NCBI RefSeq assembly: GCF_000253155.1
Contig: NC_015291.1
Location: 1,831,001 to 1,895,000, forward strand
DNA: 64,000 nucleotides
Source: Streptococcus oralis Uo5
Lineage (GTDB): Bacteria; Bacillota; Bacilli; Lactobacillales; Streptococcaceae
Direction of reading: 5' to 3'
Shown: piece after piece, positions 18,811 through 28,690 of the stretch
How the letters are laid out: every line of letters starts with the position of its first letter
Position numbering within the stretch: position 1 is the stretch's first letter
Position numbers and translations under genes: made by a program
The notes under the pieces: model-generated
The model's database searches: none
Told to the model about the DNA's origin: nothing
What the model saw: only the letters and a program-made list of their open reading frames with translations

Positions 18811-19773
18811 ATGACACAAGAATGGTTTGAAAGTGCCGATCTTGAGAAAAAATCACCTCAGACGAAATCAGAAATCCAACCCGACGAGCCAGAGACTTCG
18901 GAAACTGTGGAAACTGAACCACAAGCAAGCCAAGAAACTTCTGTCTCACCTAAAGAGTTGGAGACCCATGAGGAGGAAGCTCCCGAAATGATTGAGGAAA
19001 CCCAAACCGAGGAAGAGGGAGAAGGGAAAACTGAAGAGGAGCACAAGCAAGAAAACCCTGCAAAAGAGAAAAGTATCCTCAGCAAGGCTTTAGAAAGCCC
19101 CTATATCCCAGATATTGACCCTCGTAAAACAGCCAGATTAAAAGAAGAAATCGCACTATTTTGGACTTGGCTGCTGGATGCTATCCAAGAACCAACTACC
19201 AGCAAAACTACGGACCAAAGGCATCGTTATAGTGTCTTTGCCCTACTCACCTTGCTGTCTTCGATTAACCTTTTCTTTAGTATCTATCATATCAAGCACC
19301 TCTACTATGGCTATATGATTTCTATTGCTAATGGTTCTCCTAACCAGCTCCCACCTTTAGATCTCTTTGCTGGCCTTTCTATCTTGGTCGCTAGCGCTCT
19401 ATTTTACTTTTCCATCATTTTGGGAGGCTTTACTGTCCGACGTGTGTTGGACCAGGAGAGCGACTTTACATTCCAAGAAGCCTTTGAGCGGTATAGCAGA
19501 CTCTTTGCTATCCCACTTGTCCTAACAGCTCTAGCAAGTTTCTTTGCACTCTTTGGTGGCTTACGATTTGCTGGTATCCTCACTCTTCTAAGCATAGCCA
19601 TCTTTGCCCTTGGCAATCTCTTTGTGATTAGCAAGCCAAGTAAGACCAGTAGCCTCGACCCATTTTATCGTTTCTTACTAGCTGTCTTACTTGATGGTGC
19701 TATTCTCTTACCCTTCTTCATAGCAGAGCTCGCGCTGACAGTTGACTACCTTCGCATCCTGACCTTCTTTTAA
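18811..19773 (+). CDS. Glu-rich multi-span membrane protein, unknown function
   Basis: A 320-residue protein with a highly acidic, low-complexity N-terminal region (about residues 10-90, rich in Glu, Thr and Pro) followed by five or so membrane spans. I start at ATG 18811 behind AAAAAAGGAGG; an upstream in-frame start would run through the ribosome site. It is the fourth gene of the PadR operon, 62 bases after the DUF4097 gene, and ends 3 bases before a strong terminator. I do not recognise a family with confidence. Confidence 0.8.
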   Translation: MTQEWFESADLEKKSPQTKSEIQPDEPETSETVETEPQASQETSVSPKELETHEEEAPEMIEETQTEEEGEGKTEEEHKQENPAKEKSILSKALESPYIPDIDPRKTARLKEEIALFWTWLLDAIQEPTTSKTTDQRHRYSVFALLTLLSSINLFFSIYHIKHLYYGYMISIANGSPNQLPPLDLFAGLSILVASALFYFSIILGGFTVRRVLDQESDFTFQEAFERYSRLFAIPLVLTALASFFALFGGLRFAGILTLLSIAIFALGNLFVISKPSKTSSLDPFYRFLLAVLLDGAILLPFFIAELALTVDYLRILTFF

Positions 19774-19775
19774 CC

Positions 19776-19809
19776 AAAATCCCTGCCATTGACCAATGAC
19801 AGGGATTTT
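19776..19809. terminator. Bidirectional terminator
   Basis: AAAATCCCTGCCATTG pairs with CAATGACAGGGATTTT (one mismatch) with flanking T runs on both strands, between the convergent PadR operon and the DUF4299 gene. Confidence 0.88.
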
Positions 19810-19835
19810 TAGACTTACTCTTTTTTAAACAAGGC

Positions 19836-20696
19836 CTACTCGATGGTTGCCAATTCCTCAAAATCTTTTCCCAAAATGGCTTGTACTTCTAGTTGATTGG
19901 CATCTAGTTGATGGTAAAATGCTGTTGGTAGCGACTCTAGGAATCTTGCATAATCCAAGCGGGCGATGGATTCGTAGTCTTCTGCTTTGGACCCATCACC
20001 AGAAATCGTCACTAGATCAATCTCCCAAACAAGTTCCTTGCCTGCCAGCTGTTCGGTATAAGGAGCTGGTACAAAGGGTTCCTTTGGTAAAATCGTTTTG
20101 ACTCCCTGGGCTAGGTGGTAGATACCGTGTACCTTGCCTTGGGCGTCTGGGTAAAATTTCACACTGGCAAGGTAGGCATCAGAACTTTGAACCTTCTTGA
20201 CCAGCTCTTCAAAACGTGCCAATCCATCCTCAGCAAAAAAGCTCTCGAGGTATTCCTTGTTGAGATAGATAGGTGACAAGAGTCCTTGGCAATAGACTAG
20301 ACGAGTCGCCTTATCCGCTAGATAATGCTTGACCGTTTGTCGGAAATAAGCTTCAAAGTCAAAGTCTTCTAGCCCTTCTACCACTTGCCCCAACTTGCTC
20401 GATAGGACTTGGAGGAGAGCTTCTACAATCTCCCAGTCCGCTCTGGTAAGGAAGTCTGGAATCACCACTTGATAACCTTTTCGACTATCCGCATAGTTCA
20501 CCTTGAAGAGAAATTGCGACTGGCCTACAATCCCACACTCGATATACTCGAGACGATTGAGGGGCTGACGGAGATAGACCGCATCATAACTGTGTGATTC
20601 CAAGCCCTCCACCAAGGCCAAGATAGACTTAGCAGTCAAGACCTCCTGTTGTCCTAGAATGCTTTCTTTATTTGGGATAAAAAATGTTTTCGCCAT
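19836..20696 (-). CDS. DUF4299 family protein
   Basis: A 286-residue soluble protein without signal peptide or membrane span. The sequence (for example FFIPNKESILGQQEVLTAKS near the start) looks like the DUF4299 family found in streptococci and some other Firmicutes; no activity is known. The minus-strand start is preceded by CAAAGGAGG. It is a single gene with its own terminator shared with the convergent operon. I recognise the family from memory, not from a search. Confidence 0.75.
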   Translation of the reverse strand: MAKTFFIPNKESILGQQEVLTAKSILALVEGLESHSYDAVYLRQPLNRLEYIECGIVGQSQFLFKVNYADSRKGYQVVIPDFLTRADWEIVEALLQVLSSKLGQVVEGLEDFDFEAYFRQTVKHYLADKATRLVYCQGLLSPIYLNKEYLESFFAEDGLARFEELVKKVQSSDAYLASVKFYPDAQGKVHGIYHLAQGVKTILPKEPFVPAPYTEQLAGKELVWEIDLVTISGDGSKAEDYESIARLDYARFLESLPTAFYHQLDANQLEVQAILGKDFEELATIE

Positions 20697-20792
20697 AACT
20701 GGCCTCCTTTGAAATCGTTTACATACAGTATACCCTATTTTCCTGAAAGATACAGAAACAAATTTTAGATTTTTAGATAAAAAGCATAGAAA

Positions 20793-20814
20793 AACAGCCC
20801 CTAAGGGCTGTTTG
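20793..20814 (-). terminator. trhO terminator
   Basis: AAACAGCCC and GGGCTGTTT form a perfect 9-bp stem with a four-base loop just after the trhO stop, followed by T residues on the minus strand. Confidence 0.85.
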
Positions 20815-20816
20815 CT

Positions 20817-21803
20817 TTATACTGTAGCGACTTGATCCAAGCTTTCACCGATAGCTGCTAGGCGCTCGATTACTTCTGCTTGTGTCAATTCATTTTCAGC
20901 AACATAGCGGTTTCGTGGGTGAACACGGCACTCGTGTGAGCATCCACGAAGGTACTTGTCTTCATTTTCTTCTGATGTTAGGATACGACGGTTACAGAAG
21001 GGATTTCCACAGTTGACATAGCGTTCACATGGTGTTCCATCAAACCAATCTTTCCCTACGACGGTTGGGTTGACATGGTTGACATCGACTGCGATACGCT
21101 CGTCAAAGACGTACATTTTCCCATCCCAAAGCTCACCTTGAACTTCTGGGTCCTTACCGTAGGTTGCGATTCCTCCGTGCAATTGTCCGACATCTTTGTA
21201 GCCTTCACGGACCATCCAACCTGAGAATTTCTCACAACGAACGCCACCTGTACAGTAAACCACGACACGCTTGTCCATGAATTTTTCCTTGTTATCACGA
21301 ACCCATTGTGGCAACTCACGGAAGTTGCGGATGTCTGGGCGGATAGCCCCACGGAAGTGTCCTAGGTCGTACTCATAATCGTTACGCGTGTCAAGGACAA
21401 CGGTATCTTCGTCAAGAAGGGCTTCTTTGAACTCTTTTGGAGACAAGTAAGCACCTGTAGTTTCAAGTGGGTTGATGTCGTTGTCAAAGTCGTTGTCTTC
21501 CAAACCAAGGTGGACAATTTCTTTCTTGTAGCGAACAAACATTTTCTTGAAGGCCTGTTCACTTTCTTCATCAATCTTGAACCAGAGGTCTTCCATGCCT
21601 GGGAGGCTGTGAACGTAGTCCATGTATTTTTGAGTTGTTTCGTAGTCACCTGAAACAGTCCCGTTAATCCCCTCGTCAGCGACTAGGATACGGCCTTTGA
21701 GACCGATTGATTTACAGAAAGCCAAGTGGTCTGCAGCAAATTGCTCTGCGTTTTCAATTGGAGTATAAAGGTAGTAAAGTAAGACACGAATATCTTTTGC
21801 CAT
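20817..21803 (-). CDS. trhO: tRNA uridine(34) hydroxylase TrhO (rhodanese family)
   Basis: A 328-residue cytosolic enzyme that makes 5-hydroxyuridine at position 34 of tRNAs using oxygen. An N-terminal acylphosphatase-like part is followed by a rhodanese domain with the active-site loop [13 protein letters not shown] and a C-terminal Cys-rich segment ([19 protein letters not shown]). I start at ATG 21803 ([13 protein letters not shown]); the longer frame to 21848 includes an unlikely upstream extension. In S. pneumoniae this gene is, from memory, near the ngt transporter genes, as here. Confidence 0.93.
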   Translation of the reverse strand: MAKDIRVLLYYLYTPIENAEQFAADHLAFCKSIGLKGRILVADEGINGTVSGDYETTQKYMDYVHSLPGMEDLWFKIDEESEQAFKKMFVRYKKEIVHLGLEDNDFDNDINPLETTGAYLSPKEFKEALLDEDTVVLDTRNDYEYDLGHFRGAIRPDIRNFRELPQWVRDNKEKFMDKRVVVYCTGGVRCEKFSGWMVREGYKDVGQLHGGIATYGKDPEVQGELWDGKMYVFDERIAVDVNHVNPTVVGKDWFDGTPCERYVNCGNPFCNRRILTSEENEDKYLRGCSHECRVHPRNRYVAENELTQAEVIERLAAIGESLDQVATV

Positions 21804-21934
21804 AAGATTTGTTCTCTTTTCTATTCTTAAATTTTCAGAATTTTTCATTCAACTATACTAGTATACCCACTTGGGAAAACGAATGCAATTTATTTGACCG
21901 GAAATTGTAGAAAGAGTCCTACCCCTGCACTTCA

Positions 21935-22237
21935 TCAGTAACCATACCGAATCGCAGATAATTCTCTCAATTTTTTGATTTGCTTAGCTTGACTTTCTGA
22001 CAAACCCAGCTTATTGTCAATCAACACACGTGAGATGTCAACATTCATTTGGCTCAGAATAAATGGAGTAGAGGTTCCATCATCCTCTAATCGTTTTTGA
22101 TAAATCACTAACTGATTTTTCAAGGGAGTAAGTTGAGGCGCAGCCTTTATATCTTCCAATAGATGATCAATGATGGTCATGGCTTCACAACGCCTTTCTC
22201 TACCTCCAGCGAACCATTTTAATGGTGTCATTCTCAT
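21935..22237 (-). CDS. Enterocin A-type bacteriocin immunity protein
   Basis: A 100-residue soluble helical protein. The N-terminal MTPLKWFAGGRERR segment and length fit the EntA_Immun/pediocin-immunity family, four-helix proteins that protect against class IIa-like bacteriocins by blocking a membrane receptor. The start is at 22237 (AGGAG, 4-base spacing) or 22231. A CPBP-family membrane protein lies 62 bases upstream in the same direction, another common immunity type, but no bacteriocin gene is visible nearby. Confidence 0.78.
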   Translation of the reverse strand: MRMTPLKWFAGGRERRCEAMTIIDHLLEDIKAAPQLTPLKNQLVIYQKRLEDDGTSTPFILSQMNVDISRVLIDNKLGLSESQAKQIKKLRELSAIRYGY

Positions 22238-22299
22238 TTTTCTCCTGAAATTCGCTTATAAATTGAAAAACTATAATCCCTAACTCTCATGCTAATATT

Positions 22300-22989
22300 T
22301 TACCCAAACACCCTATGTAAAAAAGTCAGCAAAAATGGCAAGGTTGCTACAATATTATTGATCACATGCACCGCATAGGATGGATAAATGCTCTTGGTAT
22401 AACGGGTCAAACCAGCAAAGATGATTCCAGATGTTGTAAAAACGAAAATATCTAACAGACTAGGCAGACTTGAAAAATGAGGAAGAGCAAACAAAATGGA
22501 AGGAAGAAGCAAATCAAGGCCAAATCTCGAATGTTTAAAGAAAGCATGTTGCAACAAACCCCTATAGATCAATTCTTCCATCAGTGGAACCAGAAAGAAC
22601 AGGGCTATATAGATACTTAGCTCTGCAAAGTTAGTCCCACTATAACCAATCAGTACAGCCCAACCTTCCGCAGTTGACTGAACATGTTTAGCTGTCTGAA
22701 CGTTAAAAGAGATCTGGAGCACTACCACTAATACTGTCAAAATCGAATACCAAAGCCATTTTTTTCTTGGAATGCGAAAGAGATAACCATGGCCTGTCTT
22801 AACCAGAATCCAAATCATGACTCCGCTAAATAGCAAACTCAAGATATTTTGAATCCAGAAGAAATTGCCAATCTGGGAAGAAAATTGCCAATAGTTTTGG
22901 ACAATAAGCGTCAGCTGAGAAAGACCAAATACGAAAAATAGGTAAGAGAAGACAGCACTCATTTTGAAAAGAAAACGATATTTTTTCAT
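22300..22989 (-). CDS. CPBP-family intramembrane metalloprotease (CAAX/Abi type)
   Basis: A 229-residue protein with about seven hydrophobic spans and the CPBP signatures EELIYRG (glutamate pair and Arg), HFSS and HVINN in the C-terminal half. In lactic acid bacteria these are often bacteriocin immunity or peptide-processing proteins. The next gene downstream is an EntA-type immunity protein, which supports an immunity role by context. No signal for a dedicated bacteriocin operon is present in the window. Confidence 0.85.
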   Translation of the reverse strand: MKKYRFLFKMSAVFSYLFFVFGLSQLTLIVQNYWQFSSQIGNFFWIQNILSLLFSGVMIWILVKTGHGYLFRIPRKKWLWYSILTVLVVVLQISFNVQTAKHVQSTAEGWAVLIGYSGTNFAELSIYIALFFLVPLMEELIYRGLLQHAFFKHSRFGLDLLLPSILFALPHFSSLPSLLDIFVFTTSGIIFAGLTRYTKSIYPSYAVHVINNIVATLPFLLTFLHRVFG

Positions 22990-23063
22990 AATAAATCCCC
23001 TATAGATGTATGTGTATCACATCGCATAAACCCTCAGAACCACTCTTTTCATGTTTGCATCCT

Positions 23064-23106
23064 AAAAATCACTACCTCCCCTAGAGAACTAGGGAAGGCA
23101 GTGATC
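23064..23106 (-). terminator. Terminator of the ngt transporter operon
   Basis: A 17-bp stem (ATCACTGCC... with its complement, two G-U pairs on the minus strand) with loop TTCT, followed by TTTTT on the minus strand, 44 bases after the solute-binding-protein stop. Confidence 0.85.
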
Positions 23107-23149
23107 ACATTTTTAGGAATTAGGAATGAATACACGAAATCAATCAATC

Positions 23150-24634
23150 TTATGATTTTTTGTTTTTCAAGAATTCGTCATATTGTTTTTGCATTTCGTT
23201 CAATACTTTTTCGTAGGCACCTTCAGATTTCAATTTTTCCATCAATTCTGGAATAGCTTTATCTGGGTCTACAGTACCAGTGTTGATAGCTGTATCGAAT
23301 TGTTGCATTGTGTTAGAGATTGCTGAAATTTCAGATTTCACACTGTCAGTGTTAAAGATAAATCCAAGTGCTGGAGATTCTTTAGCTTCTGCCAATTGTT
23401 TCTTAGAATCTGCAATTTGTTGGTCTGTAACGTTTTCGTTGATGTAAAGGATCCAGTTGTTACCAGTGTTCCAACCTGACATGTGAGTGTTTCCTTTATA
23501 TCCATCAAGGACGCGGACACGGTTTTCTTTACCTTCAACTTTTTCCCAGTTCTTACCTTCTGGACCATAAACAAGACCGTTCAAGAGTTCTGGGTTTGTG
23601 TTCAAGAGATTCAACACTTCCATTGATTTTTCTTTGTTCTTAGAGTTGTTTGAAATGACAAAGTTAGCAACTTGTGTTGTTTGGTTTTTCTTGATGAAGT
23701 TAGTGATTGGTTTGATTTGGATATCTTTGTTAGCAACACGTGAGAGCAAGCTGTTACCATAGTCAGCTGGTCCTACTGTTTCTTCACGAACGAACCAAGT
23801 ATCTTGTTGAAGGTCAAATGAAGTGTCGCTTGTTGCTACGTCTTTTGGAATGTATCCAGCTTCATAGAATTTGTGAAGAGTCTTCAAGTGTTCTTTGAAA
23901 CGAGGCACTTCGTAACGGTTTACGATCTTAGTAGTGTCTCCTTCAAGGTCAATAACAAATGGAAGTCCGTTTGGTACTGGGTAGTCAAAGTTATCAGATG
24001 GGATAAAGTTCTTCGTAACCGCAAATGGTACTACGTCTGGAGCTTTTTCTTTGATTTGTTTCAAGACTGGCTCAAGTGTTTCGTATGAAGTTACACCTGA
24101 AATATCGATACCGTATTTAGCAAGAAGAGTTCCGTTGAAGGCAAAGTTTTGAGATGATGCAACGTTAGCTGCAACTGGTACTGCATAGATCTTACCGTTT
24201 ACAGTGTTCCCTTTGATGTAAGCTGGGTCAAGTGCTTTGTAAAGCTCTGCTCCTTCTTTTTTATACAATTCTGTCAAGTCAGCATAAGCACCTTTTTGAG
24301 CATTTACGACATAGTTAGATGCAAATGCGATATCATAGTTTTCACCAGATGATGTGATAACTGACATTTTCTTATCATAGTCACCCCATCCGAGGTATTG
24401 GATATCCAATTTAGCACCGACTTTTTCTTCGATGATTTTGTTTGCATTTTCTAGCAATTCATCCAAGTTGTCTGGTTTGTCACCGATTTGGTACATTTTG
24501 ATTACAGGTTTTTCACCTGAAGTAGTATCTGCAGCTTTTTTGTTGTTACCTGTAAGGTTTCCACAAGCAGCAAGACCAGCAGCCAAAGCGACTACGCTAG
24601 CAGATGCAAAAGCATATTTTTTCCAGTTTTTCAT
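23150..24634 (-). CDS. ngtS: N-glycan ABC transporter solute-binding lipoprotein (NgtS-like)
   Basis: A 494-residue lipoprotein: signal peptide with lipobox LAAC and acylated Cys24, followed by a family 1-type solute-binding fold with a C-terminal DUF3502-like region. It corresponds to the pneumococcal NgtS component (SP_0092 from memory), which binds trimmed complex N-glycans. It is the last gene of the operon, after two permeases on the minus strand, and has no ATPase gene beside it, as expected for carbohydrate importers that use the shared MsmK ATPase. The cre upstream of the operon indicates CcpA control. Confidence 0.88.
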   Translation of the reverse strand: MKNWKKYAFASASVVALAAGLAACGNLTGNNKKAADTTSGEKPVIKMYQIGDKPDNLDELLENANKIIEEKVGAKLDIQYLGWGDYDKKMSVITSSGENYDIAFASNYVVNAQKGAYADLTELYKKEGAELYKALDPAYIKGNTVNGKIYAVPVAANVASSQNFAFNGTLLAKYGIDISGVTSYETLEPVLKQIKEKAPDVVPFAVTKNFIPSDNFDYPVPNGLPFVIDLEGDTTKIVNRYEVPRFKEHLKTLHKFYEAGYIPKDVATSDTSFDLQQDTWFVREETVGPADYGNSLLSRVANKDIQIKPITNFIKKNQTTQVANFVISNNSKNKEKSMEVLNLLNTNPELLNGLVYGPEGKNWEKVEGKENRVRVLDGYKGNTHMSGWNTGNNWILYINENVTDQQIADSKKQLAEAKESPALGFIFNTDSVKSEISAISNTMQQFDTAINTGTVDPDKAIPELMEKLKSEGAYEKVLNEMQKQYDEFLKNKKS

Positions 24635-24742
24635 GATAAAAACTCCTTTTTTTATTTTTAAACTTATAAACGATTTAATGATTTGTAACTTCAGTCACTA
24701 AGATGAAGTTGGGAAGGGAGAAACGGTGTTTCTCAACAAGTG

Positions 24743-25666
24743 CTATTCTTTGACACCACCGATCGTCAACCCTTTAACAAAGTAGCGTTGGAAGAATGGA
24801 TACAGAATCGCAATTGGAAGGGTTGCAACAACAACCATGGCCATACGACCTGTTTCTTTCGGTAGAGCGACTCCCAGTTGACCAGATAGGCCGACTGCTT
24901 TTGCGATGTAGTCCATATTTTGTTGGATTTGCATGAGCAAATATTGCAATGGATACAAGTTGTCACTCTTGATGTAAAGAAGGGCGTTGAACCAGTCGTT
25001 CCAGAAACCAAGAGCTGTCAAAAGCGTGATAGTTGCGATACCTGGAAGTGACAAGGGCAAACAAATCTGGAAGAAGATCCGAGCTTCACTGGCACCATCG
25101 ATACGAGCAGATTCGAGAATGGCTTCTGGAATGGTCTTCTTGAAGAAGGAACGCATCAAGATGATGTTGAATGGTGAGAGGAGCATTGGAACAATCAAGG
25201 CCCAAACGGTATCACCCAGTTGAAGCAGGCGAGTGACCACGATATAGCCTGGTACCAAACCAGCGTTGAACAACATACTAAGAAGAGCGAAGATCGTAAA
25301 GAATCTGCGGTACTTAAAGGTTGTCCGTGAGATGGCGTAGGCATAAGTAGTTGTAATGAAGACGTTGGTCACTGTTCCGACTACAGTTACAAAGACTGAG
25401 ATAAAGAGCGCTTGGAGGATCTTATCTTTAAACTGAGCTAGGAACTGGAATCCATCTACACCAAATTTCGAAGGGAAAAAGCTATATCCATACTGGAGGA
25501 TGCTCTTTTCATCTGTCACCGAAATGATGATAACGAAGATAAAGGGCAAGATACAAGAAAGAGCGATCAAACCAGAGATAATACTAAAGAAGATATCTGC
25601 TTTCTTACTGAAGGAGTGAATGCCGACATTATCGATTTTTTCTTTTTTAATTTTCTTTTCTGCCAT
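24743..25666 (-). CDS. N-glycan ABC transporter permease (second, YtcP-like)
   Basis: A 307-residue permease with about six membrane spans and the EAA loop (ESARIDGASEARIFFQICLP). I start at ATG 25666 (MAEKKIKKEK), behind GAAAGGAGGAG, not at the longer frame that overlaps the previous gene. It follows the first permease by 13 bases and precedes the binding protein. By synteny it is one of the NgtP components that import N-glycan oligosaccharides. Confidence 0.9.
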   Translation of the reverse strand: MAEKKIKKEKIDNVGIHSFSKKADIFFSIISGLIALSCILPFIFVIIISVTDEKSILQYGYSFFPSKFGVDGFQFLAQFKDKILQALFISVFVTVVGTVTNVFITTTYAYAISRTTFKYRRFFTIFALLSMLFNAGLVPGYIVVTRLLQLGDTVWALIVPMLLSPFNIILMRSFFKKTIPEAILESARIDGASEARIFFQICLPLSLPGIATITLLTALGFWNDWFNALLYIKSDNLYPLQYLLMQIQQNMDYIAKAVGLSGQLGVALPKETGRMAMVVVATLPIAILYPFFQRYFVKGLTIGGVKE

Positions 25667-25679
25667 ATTCTCCTCCTTT

Positions 25680-26609
25680 CTAGAACAAAGCTGAGTTTGG
25701 ATCAACTCGTCTTGCAAGCAAGTTTGATAGGATAACCAGAATCAAACCGACAACGGATTGGTAAAGACCGGCTGCTGAAGCCATACCGATATCTGCTGTC
25801 TGAGTCAAACCATTAAAGACATATACGTCTAAAACGTTGGTTACATTGTAAAGCTGACCAGCATTGTGTGGAATTTGATAGAAGAGACCAAAGTCTGCAC
25901 GGAAGATATTTCCGACTGCAAGGATGGTCAAGACTGTTACAAGCGGAGTCAACTGAGGAATGGTTACGTTGCGAATGCGTTGCCACTTGCTAGCCCCGTC
26001 CACTGTTGCTGCTTCGTAGTAGGTTGGGTCAATTCCCATGATTGTCGCATAGTACATGACACTGCTATATCCAAAGCCTTTCCAAATACCTAGGAAAAGG
26101 AGAAGGTATGGCCAAATGCCTAAGTCAGCGTAGAAGTTGACTTCCTTCATGCCAATGGATGTTAGGAAATGGTTGAAGACCCCTTTGTCAATGTTTAGGA
26201 AGGCATCTGTAAAGAAACTGATGATAACCCATGACAGGAAGTAAGGGAACAACATAGACGTTTGGAAAATCTTAACCATTCTCTTAGAGCGAAGCTCGCT
26301 GAGGATGATGGCAATCCCTACTGATACAATCAAACCGATAAAGATAAAGCCAAGATTGTAGAGAACGGTATTTCGAGTGATGATAAAGGCATCTTTTGAA
26401 CTAAACAAGAATCTGAAATTATCTAACCCGACCCATTTACTATTCACAATACTATCTATGAAACCATTACTGGTCATATGGTAGTCTTTAAAGGCAACCA
26501 CATTCCCAAATACTGGAATGTAAAAGAATAGAATCAACCAGAGTGCCCCTGGTAAAACCATCAAGAGAAAGATCCAGTTATCTCTCAAGGTCTTTGAAAA
26601 CTTTTTCAT
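25680..26609 (-). CDS. N-glycan ABC transporter permease (first, LplB/YteP-like)
   Basis: A 309-residue permease with about six spans and the EAA motif EAATVDGASKWQRIRNVTIP. It is the first gene of the three-gene importer operon, with the promoter and cre at 26661-26690 upstream. The LplB/YteP type is used for large oligosaccharides. It pairs with the second permease downstream, and both would need an ATPase supplied in trans. Confidence 0.9.
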   Translation of the reverse strand: MKKFSKTLRDNWIFLLMVLPGALWLILFFYIPVFGNVVAFKDYHMTSNGFIDSIVNSKWVGLDNFRFLFSSKDAFIITRNTVLYNLGFIFIGLIVSVGIAIILSELRSKRMVKIFQTSMLFPYFLSWVIISFFTDAFLNIDKGVFNHFLTSIGMKEVNFYADLGIWPYLLLFLGIWKGFGYSSVMYYATIMGIDPTYYEAATVDGASKWQRIRNVTIPQLTPLVTVLTILAVGNIFRADFGLFYQIPHNAGQLYNVTNVLDVYVFNGLTQTADIGMASAAGLYQSVVGLILVILSNLLARRVDPNSALF

Positions 26610-26660
26610 AATTTCCTCCCTTTTTATTCCTAAAAACTGATTTCATCGAATTTTTAGGTT

Positions 26661-26674
26661 TGATAACGATTACA
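26661..26674. promoter_or_regulatory. cre (CcpA site) of the N-glycan transporter operon
   Basis: On the minus strand TGTAATCGTTATCA matches the cre consensus TGWAANCGNTNWCA at every position. It sits 51 bases before the first permease and just downstream of a TATACT -10 candidate (26681-26686), a position suited to repression by CcpA when preferred sugars are present. Confidence 0.85.
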
Positions 26675-26721
26675 TTATTAGTATACTCCTATTTGAAGGC
26701 TAGGTTAAACTACTAATTATA

Positions 26722-26754
26722 GAAAAAACTCCACAAATTATTTTATGTGGAGAA
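26722..26754 (-). terminator. Terminator of the GH125-GH38-ROK-GH20 operon
   Basis: CTCCACA (26729-26735) pairs with TGTGGAG (26746-26752) with a T run on the minus strand, about 55 bases after the GH20 stop. Confidence 0.75.
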
Positions 26755-26771
26755 GTTTGTTATAAGAAATA

Positions 26772-26787
26772 GGTTTCACGAGAAACA
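26772..26787. promoter_or_regulatory. parS-like sequence
   Basis: GGTTTCACGAGAAACA matches the ParB-binding consensus TGTTTCACGTGAAACA at 14 of 16 positions. It lies in the gap after the GH20 gene. The central CACGTG is altered, so binding may be weak. Confidence 0.4.
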
Positions 26788-26809
26788 CTCTGACTCGGAA
26801 AAGATACCT

Positions 26810-28690
26810 TTAAGTCGTATAAATCGTCGATGCTGTCGCAATGGTATGCCACTGGTTGGCTGTAGTGGCTGCGAAATCCTTGTCTGCATAGAAGTCAGTA
26901 AATGGTAGAATTTCAACTTCTAGCTCGTCGATGTGGTCAATCTGATTAGACAGATAAGCCTCTATACGGCTTTCTGCTCGTTTGATACGTTGCAAAAGTC
27001 CGCCCATACGGATATCGACTGTATCCAAGCCAAAGACCTTATTTTCTTTCAACCATTGACGGCTAAAGAGGGCATGGAATTGTTCAATCTCGCTTCTGAG
27101 TTTTGGTAATTCTTGTCTTGCGATTTCTTGTAGACTTTCTTTATCGTTTGTTTGGTAGGCCTGACGAATGCGTCGTCCCACATCCACTTTAGAACTTAAA
27201 ATAGCATTCAACTGGGCCTGAGTTTCAAAGAGGTAAGCATAATTTCCTGCTTTTTCTTTGATTTCAGCAAGCGTCTCAGCTGCCTGAGCAAAGTGCGGTT
27301 TGTCCTGTTCAGGCGTCATGTGTCTATCAAGAATAGGGCAGAGAACATCCTGATAAAAGACATAGCGGTTGGGATTGATACCACTGAGATTATCTGGCAG
27401 GTCTGGCAAGAGGTTAGCTAGGTCAATCTGCATGAAGTCCTCAACTGATAGACCTGTATTGGTCTTGAAGTGGGCAGACAAACGGTCGAGGTTATTGCGG
27501 TAGCTGAGTTCTGCCCAGATTTGCAGACTTGGTAGAATGGAAAACTGGGCAGTTTCCCCACCATTGTCCCCCCAACCCGTTACAATGACTTCTTTGATGT
27601 CGTTAGCACGACAGGCTTTGTTGGCCTCCGTAGCGATGAGACGGCTGAAATGGTTGTTGGGTGTGAAACCAATCCACTTCCAAGCACCACCTGCAAAGGC
27701 AATATCTTGGCTAATCTTGTGATGGTTGCGGAAATTGCGATTGTATTTTTCCTCGCTATCCTGATAATAGTCCCAGTAAACCAAGGTTACACGGTCTTTG
27801 AGACGATCTAGGTAGACACGAGTTTCCTCAGGAATCTCCACATCGCGGTCATACTGGCCATCTGTTGACATGAGTTTAAAGAACATATCGCTCCACATTT
27901 GGCAGTGGAAACCATACTTATCGGCAATATCCAGCACGCGCTCCAAGTGTTGGCACATGAGGAGACTACGGTCCACAACACCGTTCAAAATGAGGTAGCG
28001 CCCCAAACCAACCAAATGGGCTTCGTCCATCCCGATATTGACCTTGCGAGTCTGTAGTTTAGACAGAGTGGCAAACATCCCGTCAATCAGGTCATACACC
28101 TTTTCTTCGCCGATAAGGAGAATATCTTCTACATCACGGAGCTCCTGCACTTCTTTGACACCCCATTTGACGAAGGCCGACAAGTGGGCCAAGGTCTGGA
28201 TGCAAGGCACAAAGGTCATGTCAAACTGCTGAGCGTAGGTTTCGATTTCCTGCAACTCCTCTGCTGAATAGGCGCCACGGAAATAACCAAAATAAGGCTG
28301 CCCCTCAATCTGATAAGTGTCTTCCATATAAAGCTCAAATGTTGAGTAGCCCATGAGAGCCAAGACTTCAATCATCTGTTTGGCAGATGCGACATTGAGC
28401 ACGGCATTGCGCGAGCAGTCTGCCATATAGGCCAAATCTTCATAAGCTGCCTGCTCCTCAATCTCGACCTTATCCCCTTCTTCCAGAGCTGTTGCCAATA
28501 AGGACAAGGCGCGGTAAAGTTGGTGAGGTTTGTCATAAGTCAGGTGATACTGTCCACCCTCACCCTTGAGAGAGATAGATGCTTGGTCAGACTGAGCGAC
28601 TGCAACTTCCACATCTGCTAGCGAAATATGCTTTTTAAGCAACTCTAATGCTTGCTCTTGTTTGGGACTAAGTCCTGTAAATCTTACCAC
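26810..28690 (-). CDS. GH20 beta-N-acetylhexosaminidase (GH20C/GcnA-like, cytosolic)
   Basis: A 626-residue glycoside hydrolase family 20 enzyme without signal peptide. The catalytic Asp-Glu pair is in the segment [11 protein letters not shown] (near residue 220); substrate-assisted hydrolysis removes terminal GlcNAc or GalNAc. It belongs to the intracellular GH20C type of pneumococcus. The start overlaps the ROK gene stop by 7 bases, so both are translated from one message. It acts on GlcNAc-containing fragments brought in by the neighbouring transporter. Confidence 0.92.
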   Translation of the reverse strand: MVRFTGLSPKQEQALELLKKHISLADVEVAVAQSDQASISLKGEGGQYHLTYDKPHQLYRALSLLATALEEGDKVEIEEQAAYEDLAYMADCSRNAVLNVASAKQMIEVLALMGYSTFELYMEDTYQIEGQPYFGYFRGAYSAEELQEIETYAQQFDMTFVPCIQTLAHLSAFVKWGVKEVQELRDVEDILLIGEEKVYDLIDGMFATLSKLQTRKVNIGMDEAHLVGLGRYLILNGVVDRSLLMCQHLERVLDIADKYGFHCQMWSDMFFKLMSTDGQYDRDVEIPEETRVYLDRLKDRVTLVYWDYYQDSEEKYNRNFRNHHKISQDIAFAGGAWKWIGFTPNNHFSRLIATEANKACRANDIKEVIVTGWGDNGGETAQFSILPSLQIWAELSYRNNLDRLSAHFKTNTGLSVEDFMQIDLANLLPDLPDNLSGINPNRYVFYQDVLCPILDRHMTPEQDKPHFAQAAETLAEIKEKAGNYAYLFETQAQLNAILSSKVDVGRRIRQAYQTNDKESLQEIARQELPKLRSEIEQFHALFSRQWLKENKVFGLDTVDIRMGGLLQRIKRAESRIEAYLSNQIDHIDELEVEILPFTDFYADKDFAATTANQWHTIATASTIYTT

